Source: Gemmatimonadota bacterium (GTDB lineage: Bacteria > Gemmatimonadota > Gemmatimonadetes > Gemmatimonadales > Gemmatimonadaceae). Taken from it: a stretch of DNA of 64,000 nt. The notes under the pieces are model-generated. The model was not told the origin of the DNA, did no database searches, and saw nothing but the letters and a program-made list of their open reading frames with translations. How positions within the stretch are numbered: the stretch's first letter is position 1; each line of letters starts with the position of its first letter. This document shows, one piece after another, positions 44,543 through 53,862 of the stretch. The DNA is taken from the NCBI GenBank assembly GCA_016714015.1, contig JADJNZ010000011.1, forward strand, positions 70,210 to 134,209, given 5' to 3'. The position numbers were made by a program, and so were the translations under genes.

Positions 44543-44916
44543 TTCTGCTCCCGCCACGGATAGCGCTTGCGCAGCCACCACTGCTCGCGGATGATCCGCC
44601 CGAACGGCAGCTTGGCCGCATCGAGTCGCAGCGCCAGCGTCGTCCCGTCGTAGCGCACGACGATCCCTTCCACCTCCGCCGTCTCGCCGCGCGCGAACCG
44701 GACCACGCCCGCCATCCGGTCCCCCATCAGGACGGTCGCGTCCACCGGGAGGCCGGTCGGCAGTTCCACCCGCACGCCGGTCTCGGAGCAGTCGGTGACC
44801 GCGCCGCGCAGCTTGCCCGAGGTGAACGCGGGCCGGTCATGCACCGGATACTCCACGCGGTAGTGTTGCCGCCGATTGGAGGGGTCGGTCTTCGGTTCGG
44901 GGATGGGTTCGGTCAT
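44539..44916 (-). CDS. PilZ-domain c-di-GMP receptor
   Basis: PilZ domains bind c-di-GMP and change motility or adhesion. The 125-residue protein (ATG at 44916) has the RxxxR motif near its start (RRQHYRVEYPV) and the second PilZ signature in a D/S-x-S-x-x-G-like form (VTDCSETGVRVELP), then a beta-barrel pattern. The C-terminus is basic and aromatic (REQWWLRKRYPWREQ). It overlaps the following kinase by four bases. Confidence 0.8.
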   Translation of the reverse strand: MTEPIPEPKTDPSNRRQHYRVEYPVHDRPAFTSGKLRGAVTDCSETGVRVELPTGLPVDATVLMGDRMAGVVRFARGETAEVEGIVVRYDGTTLALRLDAAKLPFGRIIREQWWLRKRYPWREQK

Positions 44917-44956
44917 CACGGATGGCGGCACGGTCTGAGGGACTCCTCATCGATGA

Positions 44957-44983
44957 GTATCGGACGAGGCGGTCCCCCCATGA
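44957..44983 (-). promoter_or_regulatory. possible sigma-28-type promoter for pilZ-kinase
   Basis: On the minus strand TCATGGGG and TCCGATAC lie 11 bases apart. The -35 matches the local consensus TCAAGTCG at five of eight positions. The -10 ends about 40 bases before the PilZ ATG. The site argues against starting the opposite-strand kinase as far left as 44922. Confidence 0.38.
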
Positions 44984-45041
44984 GCACGGCGCCGCAGCCC
45001 CGAACGAACACCGGGGCGGCCCGGCCGACTACATTGGACGC

Positions 45042-46946
<1,905 letters not shown>

Positions 46947-46976
46947 CCCCGTCATGAACTCTCAGGAGCGTACGCG

Positions 46977-47753
46977 TTGAATCCGTGGGTGATGCGGTTG
47001 CTGATCGCGAATGTCGCGTGCTTCGGGCTGCAGATGATCCTGCCGCCGTTCACCGACTGGTTCCGGTTCTACGCGCCCTTCGCGCTCGTGCGGCCGTGGA
47101 CGTTCGTCACGTACATGTTCCTGCACGGCGACCCGATGCACATCCTGTTCAACATGCTCGGGCTCTACATCTTCGGCTCGCGCGTGGAGTCGCGGATGGG
47201 GGGCACGCGCTTCCTGCAGATGTACCTCATCGCGGGCGTGGTGGGCGCGCTCGCGCACGCCGTGCTCAGTCCCGCCGCCCCGGTCGTCGGCGCCTCGGCC
47301 GCGATCTATGGCGTGCTCATGGCGTACGCGATGTTCTGGCCGCGCGACCGCATCTACGTGATGGGCGTCTTCCCCATCGAGGCCTGGCTCGCGATCGTCC
47401 TCTACGGGCTCTACGACCTGAGCTCGGGGATCGGCGGTGGCGGGCGCGTGGCGCATTTCGCGCATCTCGGCGGGCTCGCCGGGGCCTACCTCTATATCTG
47501 GGCGATGGACCGGTTCTCCCCGGCCAAGCGCTTCCGCGCCAAGGTCGGAGGCGTGGCGCCTTCCACAGAGAAGGCGCTCAAGCAGAACTGGAAGAACGTC
47601 CAGCTCGACGGCGTCCACCAGCTCTCGCGCGACGAGGTCAATCGCATCCTGGACAAGATCAACGCCGAGGGCATCGGCAGCCTCACCGCGGAGGAGAAAC
47701 TCTTCCTCTCCAACTTCGTCCCCCCGGACGACCGGAAGAACTGGACGCAGTGA
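46977..47753 (+). CDS. rhomboid-family intramembrane serine protease
   Basis: Rhomboids cut membrane proteins inside the bilayer. The 258-residue protein starts at a TTG with GGAG eight bases before it. It has about six membrane helices, the conserved HILFNMLGLYIFG, the catalytic serine S107 in VVGASAAIYG and catalytic H163 in HFAHLGGLAG. The second Gly of the usual GxSG is Ala here. A soluble C-terminal tail (about 75 residues) with a helical LSRDEVNRILDKINAEG segment follows, a tail type common on bacterial rhomboids. Confidence 0.9.
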   Translation: MNPWVMRLLIANVACFGLQMILPPFTDWFRFYAPFALVRPWTFVTYMFLHGDPMHILFNMLGLYIFGSRVESRMGGTRFLQMYLIAGVVGALAHAVLSPAAPVVGASAAIYGVLMAYAMFWPRDRIYVMGVFPIEAWLAIVLYGLYDLSSGIGGGGRVAHFAHLGGLAGAYLYIWAMDRFSPAKRFRAKVGGVAPSTEKALKQNWKNVQLDGVHQLSRDEVNRILDKINAEGIGSLTAEEKLFLSNFVPPDDRKNWTQ

Positions 47754-47777
47754 GGCGCCGTGCGCGCGGCGCGCGCC

Positions 47778-48176
47778 CTACTTGACCATCAGCTTCTTGA
47801 GCCGGTCGCGGATCCCCATCAGCGCGTCCGCCTGGTCGGCGTTCTTCTTGATGATGTCCTCGAGCAGCACGAGGATCGTCGAGTCGTCCTCGACCATCGT
47901 CGGCTCGGGGCTGAGGCGCACGCCGAACCCCATGTGGCGACCCGGCTCGATCACCTGCTCGGTCTTGAGGACCACGTCGGCCTTCGCGTCGCAGACCCGC
48001 ACCACGCAGAACTTCTTGCCGGCCTTCTCCATGTAGCCGAAGCGCACGAAGGCACTCTCCGGCCACGCCGGGATCTCATGGACGTAGCCGTCGGTGCCGG
48101 TGAAGGTCGTGGCACCGGGGACGAGCGACGGAAGGTTCCGCTCGAGACCGCCGTGGTACATGAACGCGTGACGCAT
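47778..48176 (-). CDS. unknown 132-residue protein
   Basis: The product is not recognised. It starts MRHAFMYHGGLERNLPSLVP with AGGA seven bases before the ATG. The middle is beta-rich (FVRFGYMEKAGKKFCVVRVC, then VIEPGRHMGFGVRLSP), and the end is helical and basic (LLEDIIKKNADQADALMGIR, DRLKKLMVK). Codon use is like the neighbours and the reading frame is intact, so it is a real gene. It is convergent with the rhomboid gene and divergent from the aminotransferase gene. Confidence 0.7.
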   Translation of the reverse strand: MRHAFMYHGGLERNLPSLVPGATTFTGTDGYVHEIPAWPESAFVRFGYMEKAGKKFCVVRVCDAKADVVLKTEQVIEPGRHMGFGVRLSPEPTMVEDDSTILVLLEDIIKKNADQADALMGIRDRLKKLMVK

Positions 48177-48261
48177 CGTGATCCTTTCTGGGATTGGGGT
48201 GACCGGGACGCCCGGAAGCTAGCCGGATGCGTCCCTCGCCGCACCTGACCAGATTGATGGG

Positions 48262-49434
48262 GTGACCACCACCCCCTCCGCCGCCGCCGCGGCCCGGTCC
48301 AAGCTCCCGCAGGTCGGTACCACCATCTTCACGGTGATGTCCGCCCTCGCCACCGAGGTCGGCGCGGTGAACCTCGGGCAGGGGTTCCCCGATTTCCCCG
48401 TCCCGGAGCCGCTCGTCGAAGCGCTCGCGAAGGCCATGCGCGACGGCAAGAACCAGTACGCGCCGAGCAACGGCATCCTGCCGCTGCGCGAGGCCATCGC
48501 CGCGAAGACCGCCGCGATGTACGGCCACCGGCCGCACGTCGAACACGAGATCACCGTCACCAGCGGTGCGTCGGAGGCGATCTTCGACGCCATCCAGGCG
48601 ACGGTGAGGGCAGGGGACGAGGTGGTCACGCTCGACCCGAGCTACGACCTGTACGAGCCGGCCATCACCCTCGCCGGCGGGACGAGTGTGCGTGTGCCGC
48701 TGGGCGCGCGCGACTTCGCCGTCGACTGGGAGCGGCTCGCGGCCGCGGTCACCTCCCGCACCCGGATGATCGTCATCAACTCGCCGCACAACCCGACCGG
48801 CGCGATCTGGACGGCGGACGACGTGGCCCGTCTCGCGGCGCTCGTGCGGGACACCGACATCCTCATCCTCTCCGATGAGGTGTACGAGCACATCATGTAC
48901 GATGGCCGGTGGCACGAGAGCGTGCTCCGGCATGAGGACCTCCGCACCCGCGCCTTCGTCATCTCGAGCTTCGGCAAGACCTATCACTGCACCGGCTGGC
49001 GGATGGGCTACTGCATCGCGCCGGCCGCGCTCACCGCCGAGCTGCGGAAGGTCCATCAGTACAACACCTTCAGCGGCTTCACCGCCGCGCAGTGGGCATT
49101 CGCGGAGATGCTCAAGTCGCATCCGGAGCATCACCGGTCGCTCGGGGCGTTCTATCAGGCGAGGCGCGATCGCTTCGCCACGCAGCTCTCGCGCACGCGC
49201 CTGCGTCCGTATCCGGTGCCCGGCGGCTACTTCCAGGTGGTGGACTATGCCGCCGTCTCCGATCTCCCCGATCTGGAGTTTGCGCGCTGGCTCTGCACCA
49301 CGCACGGCGTCGCGACGATCCCCATGTCCCCGTTCTACGGCACGCCGCCGGAGGGACAACGGCTCGTGCGGCTCTGCTTCGCCAAGCATGAGGCCACCCT
49401 CGATGCGGCCATCGCCCGGCTGGAGGCCCTGTGA
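48262..49434 (+). CDS. class I aminotransferase, glutamine/methionine transaminase type
   Basis: The 390-residue PLP enzyme starts at a GTG and has the fold-type I signature set: NLGQGFPDFPVPEPL, YAPSNGILPLREAI, SPHNPTGAIW, SDEVYEHI and the PLP lysine K239 in SSFGKTYHCTGWRMGY. The sequence style fits the YbdL / kynurenine-aminotransferase / glutamine-transaminase K group, which moves amino groups to methionine or aromatic keto acids. The next gene, overlapping by four bases, is an omega-amidase; the pair is a known methionine-salvage / keto-acid recycling unit. Confidence 0.88.
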   Translation: MTTTPSAAAAARSKLPQVGTTIFTVMSALATEVGAVNLGQGFPDFPVPEPLVEALAKAMRDGKNQYAPSNGILPLREAIAAKTAAMYGHRPHVEHEITVTSGASEAIFDAIQATVRAGDEVVTLDPSYDLYEPAITLAGGTSVRVPLGARDFAVDWERLAAAVTSRTRMIVINSPHNPTGAIWTADDVARLAALVRDTDILILSDEVYEHIMYDGRWHESVLRHEDLRTRAFVISSFGKTYHCTGWRMGYCIAPAALTAELRKVHQYNTFSGFTAAQWAFAEMLKSHPEHHRSLGAFYQARRDRFATQLSRTRLRPYPVPGGYFQVVDYAAVSDLPDLEFARWLCTTHGVATIPMSPFYGTPPEGQRLVRLCFAKHEATLDAAIARLEAL

Positions 49435-50231
49435 GCGACCTGCGCGTCACGCTCGTCCAGCACGAGACCCTGTGGCATGACGCCAAGGGGAACCACAAGC
49501 GCATCGCCGCGCAGCTCGCGCCGCATCGCGGCCGCACCGACCTGGTCGTCCTGCCCGAGACCTTCACCACCGGCTTCTCCAATGAGGCGATCGCCACGGC
49601 GGAGCCGATGCTCGGCACCTCGGTGGCCTGGATGCGCGAGCAGGCGCTCCAACTCGATGCCGCGGTCACGGGGAGCCTGCAGGTCCGCGACGACGCCGGG
49701 GTGCACAATCGGCTGGTCTTCGCGACGCCGGACGGCGATGTCCGGCACTACGACAAGCGCCACCTCTTCCGCATGGCGCGTGAGCACGAGCGGTATGTGC
49801 CCGGCGGACCGCGCCTCGTCGTCGAGTGGCGCGGCTGGCGGATCTGCCCGCTCGTCTGCTACGACCTGCGCTTCCCGGTCTTCTCGCGCAACCGTGCCGA
49901 CGCGTCGCGCGAGAGCGGGCTCGAGTACGACCTGCTCCTCTACGTCGCCAACTGGCCCGCGGCGCGCCACGAGCACTGGCGTGCGCTGCTGCGCGCGCGC
50001 GCGATCGAGAATCTCGCCGCCGTCGTGGCCGTGAATCGCGTGGGCGAGGACGGCAACGGCTTCACCTACGCCGGCGGCAGCGCGGTGATCGACGCGCTCG
50101 GTGCCACCCTCGTCGAGGGCGATGCGACCATGCGCGTCCTCGAGGCCACCCTCTCGCGCACGGCGCTCGACGCGTATCGGCAGCGCTTTCCCGCGCACCT
50201 CGACGCCGACGGGTTCACGCTCAGCGACTGA
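49431..50231 (+). CDS. omega-amidase, nitrilase superfamily (YafV/Nit2-like)
   Basis: Omega-amidase hydrolyses alpha-ketoglutaramate or alpha-ketosuccinamate made by glutamine or asparagine transamination. The 266-residue protein has the nitrilase catalytic triad E43 (VVLPETFTTGF), K109 (HYDKRHLFRM) and C143 (LVCYDLRFPVF), plus the late NRVGEDGNGFTYAGGS. It starts at a GTG that overlaps the aminotransferase stop (GTGA), so both act in one pathway. Confidence 0.88.
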   Translation: MSDLRVTLVQHETLWHDAKGNHKRIAAQLAPHRGRTDLVVLPETFTTGFSNEAIATAEPMLGTSVAWMREQALQLDAAVTGSLQVRDDAGVHNRLVFATPDGDVRHYDKRHLFRMAREHERYVPGGPRLVVEWRGWRICPLVCYDLRFPVFSRNRADASRESGLEYDLLLYVANWPAARHEHWRALLRARAIENLAAVVAVNRVGEDGNGFTYAGGSAVIDALGATLVEGDATMRVLEATLSRTALDAYRQRFPAHLDADGFTLSD

Positions 50232-51294
50232 CCCCGCGCGCGTTCCCGCGGCGCACCGGCCCCACGATCTCCCATGTGCGTGGATCCTCCAGCCCGAGCA
50301 GCCACACCGAGTACCCGCGCAGCCCATGCTGCCGCACCAGGTGCAGCTTCGCCTCGAAGGCGCGCGCATCCTCGATCCACGCATGCTCGAACACGCCGCG
50401 CGTCTCCCACATCGCCACCCACGCGCGCTGCGTCTCGTCCCACCGCGGTGAGGCGCCGGCCGCGCGGATGATCTCCATCAGACGCGGGTAGGCGATGTCC
50501 TCGCCCACCGGGCGCGCATCCCCCGTGCGCGGCGTGTACCCGGCGTACCAGTGGTCCGAGTAGCCCGCGAGCCCGAGCGAGATCTTCCCTGGCGGCACCC
50601 CCTGCGCGAGCAGGTACTCCAGCGAGGCCCGCATCCACGGGTATCCCGCGACCGGTCCCGGCGTCGAGCCGCCGGTGTGCTGCGCGTACGTCATGTACGA
50701 GAGGAAGTCGAGTGCCTCGGCCAGCGCCGTGTAGTCGTACGCCCCGCGCCAGTAGTCGTACATCCACTGGTGGTAGGGGCGCGCGCCGCGCACGTCGTCG
50801 GTCCGCGGGACCACCGCCGCCGAGAGCTGGCAGCCGGCCGCGTGCACCGAGTCCGCCACTTCGCGCGCGAACGCCGTGAACGCGTCGCGATCGCCGACGA
50901 AGAGGTTCTCCAGGTCGAGCTGGATCCCGTCGAGCCGCTCGCGACGGCAGAGTTCGGCCATGCTGCGGGCCGAGGCGGTGCGCGCGCTGCGGTCGGTGAC
51001 GATGTGATGCAGGATGCCGAGGTCGAAGCCGGGATTCATCACCAGCGGATGCAACTGGACGCCGTGGGCCCGTGCCGCGGCGACGATCCGTGCATCCGTG
51101 CCGCCGCGGATGCGCCCGGCACTGTCGATCGCATACACCTGCGGCGCGACGATCGTCACCTGTGCCGCGTGCGCGACGAAGCTCGCGATGCCCGCCGAGT
51201 CGTTGCGGACGTACCAGATGGACTCGAGGGGACGCTCGGCCGCCTGGGCGGCGCAGAGGGAAGGGAGCGACAGGAGGCAGAGGACGGTGCGCAT
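50221..51294 (-). CDS. secreted GH18-type glycosidase-like protein
   Basis: The 357-residue protein has a signal peptide (MRTVLCLLSLPSLCAAQAAE, likely cut after AQA). The TIM-barrel fits glycoside hydrolase family 18 of the YaaH type: DGIQLDLENLF corresponds to the DxxDxDxE motif, with E129 as acid/base, followed by SYMTYAQHTGG and the late AWVAMWETRGVFEHAWIEDA. Substrate is probably a GlcNAc-containing polymer, but this is a family-level guess. It overlaps the amidase gene by 11 bases at its 3' end and is divergent from another secreted glycosidase-like gene. Confidence 0.78.
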   Translation of the reverse strand: MRTVLCLLSLPSLCAAQAAERPLESIWYVRNDSAGIASFVAHAAQVTIVAPQVYAIDSAGRIRGGTDARIVAAARAHGVQLHPLVMNPGFDLGILHHIVTDRSARTASARSMAELCRRERLDGIQLDLENLFVGDRDAFTAFAREVADSVHAAGCQLSAAVVPRTDDVRGARPYHQWMYDYWRGAYDYTALAEALDFLSYMTYAQHTGGSTPGPVAGYPWMRASLEYLLAQGVPPGKISLGLAGYSDHWYAGYTPRTGDARPVGEDIAYPRLMEIIRAAGASPRWDETQRAWVAMWETRGVFEHAWIEDARAFEAKLHLVRQHGLRGYSVWLLGLEDPRTWEIVGPVRRGNARGVSR

Positions 51295-51325
51295 GCGGGG
51301 AATCTTGCACATCTTCCGCGCATGC
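51291..51325. promoter_or_regulatory. inverted repeat spanning two divergent start codons
   Basis: GCATGCGGGGAA (51291-51302) and TTCCGCGCATGC (51314-51325) form an 11-of-12 inverted repeat with an 11-base centre. The minus-strand ATG (51294) lies in the left arm and the plus-strand ATG (51322) in the right arm. Only 27 bases separate the two starts, with no ribosome site for either, so each promoter must lie in the other gene or the messages are leaderless. The symmetry may be an operator. Confidence 0.4.
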
Positions 51326-52857
51326 ACGACTCCGCCGCCCCTCGCCGCACGGCCCGGCGCATCACGCCGCGCGCCCTCGCCGCGCTCCTCCTCGCCCTCG
51401 TCGCCGCCTGCTCCGACGGCCCCACGGGTCCGCGCACCCCCGCCGAGCTCACCGTCCCGCCCATCACCCGTGAGTTCCGCGGGATGTGGATCGCCACCGT
51501 CGCCAACATCGACTGGCCCCAGACCGCCGGGCTCTCCGCCTCCGCGCAGCAGCAACAGCTCACCCAGCTCCTCGACATCGCCCAGCAGACCGGCATCAAC
51601 GCCGTCATCCTCCAGGTCCGCGCCGCCGGCGATGCGCTGTATCCCTCCAGCATCGAACCCTGGGCCAAGGCCCTCATGGGCGCGCAGGGCGTCGATCCCG
51701 GCTACGACCCGCTCCAGTTCGCCATCAACGAAGCGCACCGTCGCGGGATGGAGCTCCACGCCTGGTTCAATCCGTTCCGCGCCGCCAACCTCAGCGACAC
51801 CGCGGCGCTCGCCGCCACCCACTTCGCCCGCCAGCGCCCCGAGCTCACCCGCGTCCACTGCACGCAGCTCTGGTTCGATCCCGGCGAACCCGAGGTGCAG
51901 GATCGCGCCATCGCCGTCATCCGCGACGTCGTCCTCCGCTACGAGATCGACGCGGTCCACATCGACGATTTCTTCTATCCGTATCCCAGCGGCACCTGCC
52001 CCGGCCTCGATTTCGCCGACAGCGCCACCTATGCGCGGTACGTGAACGCCGGCGGGCTCCTCGCGCGCGCCGATTGGCGCCGCGACAACGTCAACCGCTT
52101 CGTCCAGCGTGTGTACGCGGAGGTGCACGACGCCGAGTCCGCCGTGCGCTTCGGCGTGAGTCCCTTCGGCATCTGGCGTCCCGGCAATCCCGCCGGCATC
52201 ACCGGTCTCGATGCCTACGCGACCATCTATGCCGACTCGCGCCACTGGCTGCAGAGCGGCTGGGTGGACTACCTCGCACCGCAGCTCTACTGGTCCATCG
52301 CCTCCACCGGCCAGAGCTTCCCCGCGCTCCTCGGCTGGTGGCGTCAGCAGAACGCGCTGCGCCGGCACTTCTGGCCCGGTCTCGCATCATATAGGACGGC
52401 CGACGGCACAGGCTCCGCCTTCGCCAACGGCGAGATCCCCGCGCAGGTCACCCTCGCGCGCGCGCAGGCCATCGAGACCGGCGGCGCGACCGGCACCATC
52501 CTCTACAACGCGAGCAGCGTGCGCAGCGATCGTGGCGGTTTCGCCACCGCCCTTTCCACCGGGCTCTACGCCGAGCCCGCCATCCCGCCCGCGACCACTT
52601 GGCTCGACGCCGTCGCGCCCGCCGAACCCACGGTCACCGTGACCGGCACGCCGGGGGCGCTGGCCATCCGTCCTTCCGGCGTCCCCGATGCGTACTGGTG
52701 GCTCGTGCGCTGGCGCGCGAACGGCCAGTGGGGGCAGCGTCTCGTGCGCGCCAACGTCCCGAGCATCGCGCTCAACGCGATGGAGGTCGATGGCATCGTC
52801 GTCAATGCGATCGACCAGGTGGGGAACGCCTCGCCGCCGGTGGTCTGGCGGCCCTGA
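51322..52857 (+). CDS. secreted GHL10-type glycosyl hydrolase-like lipoprotein
   Basis: The 511-residue protein has a lipoprotein signal (LLLALVAACSDG, lipidation at C30). The main domain is the GHL10/DUF187 TIM barrel: REFRGMWIATVANIDWP, INAVILQVRAAGDALYPS, GMELHAWFNPFRA, IDAVHIDDFFYPYP and WVDYLAPQLYWSIA. Such proteins act on peptidoglycan or other envelope glycans. The last 100 residues look like a fibronectin-type domain (EPTVTVTGTPGALAIRPSG). Divergent from the GH18 gene, it may share a control site with it. Confidence 0.85.
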   Translation: MHDSAAPRRTARRITPRALAALLLALVAACSDGPTGPRTPAELTVPPITREFRGMWIATVANIDWPQTAGLSASAQQQQLTQLLDIAQQTGINAVILQVRAAGDALYPSSIEPWAKALMGAQGVDPGYDPLQFAINEAHRRGMELHAWFNPFRAANLSDTAALAATHFARQRPELTRVHCTQLWFDPGEPEVQDRAIAVIRDVVLRYEIDAVHIDDFFYPYPSGTCPGLDFADSATYARYVNAGGLLARADWRRDNVNRFVQRVYAEVHDAESAVRFGVSPFGIWRPGNPAGITGLDAYATIYADSRHWLQSGWVDYLAPQLYWSIASTGQSFPALLGWWRQQNALRRHFWPGLASYRTADGTGSAFANGEIPAQVTLARAQAIETGGATGTILYNASSVRSDRGGFATALSTGLYAEPAIPPATTWLDAVAPAEPTVTVTGTPGALAIRPSGVPDAYWWLVRWRANGQWGQRLVRANVPSIALNAMEVDGIVVNAIDQVGNASPPVVWRP

Positions 52858-52868
52858 GGAGTGGTGCG

Positions 52869-53798
52869 TCAGCCGCGCGGCAGCGCGGGCGTTGCCCCGA
52901 CCTGTGAGCAGACATACGCCGCGACGGCGTTCGCCTTCGTCGCGACCTCCTCCAGCGGTTGCCCGTTGAGCAACCCCACCAGCAGCGCCGCGGTGAACGC
53001 ATCCCCCGCGCCCACGCTGTCCACCACCGTCGTCAGCGGCGCCAGCGTCTCCACCTCGGTGCTCGGCGTGCGCATCAGCGAGCCGCGCTCCGCGCGCGTC
53101 AGCACCGCGAGCCGCAGCGCGAACTTGTCCACGAGCGCGCGGAGCAGCTCCGCCTCCGAGCCCGCGCCCAGCGCGCAGAGGCGCGCCACCACCGGCAGCT
53201 CGTCCGCGTTGAGCTTCACCGCGTTCGCCAGCGTCAGCGAGGTCTTGATCACTTCCGAGTCGTAGAACCGCTCCCGCAGGTTCACGTCCAGCAGCCGCCA
53301 CGACCGCGGCGGCGTCGCGCCCACCGCATGCCGCACCGTGTCGCGCGACAGCCGCGACCGCTGCGCCAACGTCCCGAAGCAGATCGCTTCCGCGCGCTTC
53401 ACCACGCCGTCGATCGTCGACGACCAGGGGATGTGGTCCCACGCCGCATCGTCCGCGATGAGATAGCTCGGCCGTCCCTTCGAGTCGACGGAGACGTGCA
53501 CCACGCCCGTCGCCTTGCCGTTCACCCGCGCGACCGTCTCGCGATGCACCTTCGCCGCGTCGAGCTTCTCGAACGCCATGTTGCCGCGCGAGTCGTTCCC
53601 CACCGCGCTCACGAGCCACGTCTCCGCCCCAAGCGCGGCTGCGTGGATCACGACGTTCGCCGGCGCCCCGCCGAACTGCGCCGTCCCGTTCGGGAAGATG
53701 TCCCACAGCGCCTCTCCCACGCCGACGATGATCGGCTTCACCGGAGCGGAGGGCGTGCGGGCGACTGGGCGCGAGGCGCGGAAGGGCGGGGCGGTCAC
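52869..53798 (-). CDS. PfkB-family sugar kinase (fructokinase-like)
   Basis: The 309-residue kinase starts most plausibly at the GTG at 53798. The ribokinase fold shows GEALWDIFPNG, the N-terminal substrate motif FGGAPANVVIHAAALGAETW and the catalytic C-terminal DSVGAGDAFTAALLVGLL with the GAGD anion hole. The early part is close to fructokinases. No transporter or sugar-degrading operon lies next to it, so the substrate is inferred only. Confidence 0.85.
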   Translation of the reverse strand: MTAPPFRASRPVARTPSAPVKPIIVGVGEALWDIFPNGTAQFGGAPANVVIHAAALGAETWLVSAVGNDSRGNMAFEKLDAAKVHRETVARVNGKATGVVHVSVDSKGRPSYLIADDAAWDHIPWSSTIDGVVKRAEAICFGTLAQRSRLSRDTVRHAVGATPPRSWRLLDVNLRERFYDSEVIKTSLTLANAVKLNADELPVVARLCALGAGSEAELLRALVDKFALRLAVLTRAERGSLMRTPSTEVETLAPLTTVVDSVGAGDAFTAALLVGLLNGQPLEEVATKANAVAAYVCSQVGATPALPRG

Positions 53799-53862
53799 GT
53801 CCGCAATTTCGCCGGGCGCACCAGGAATGCGCCACTGACGCGGAATTGGACAGCACGCCCGC

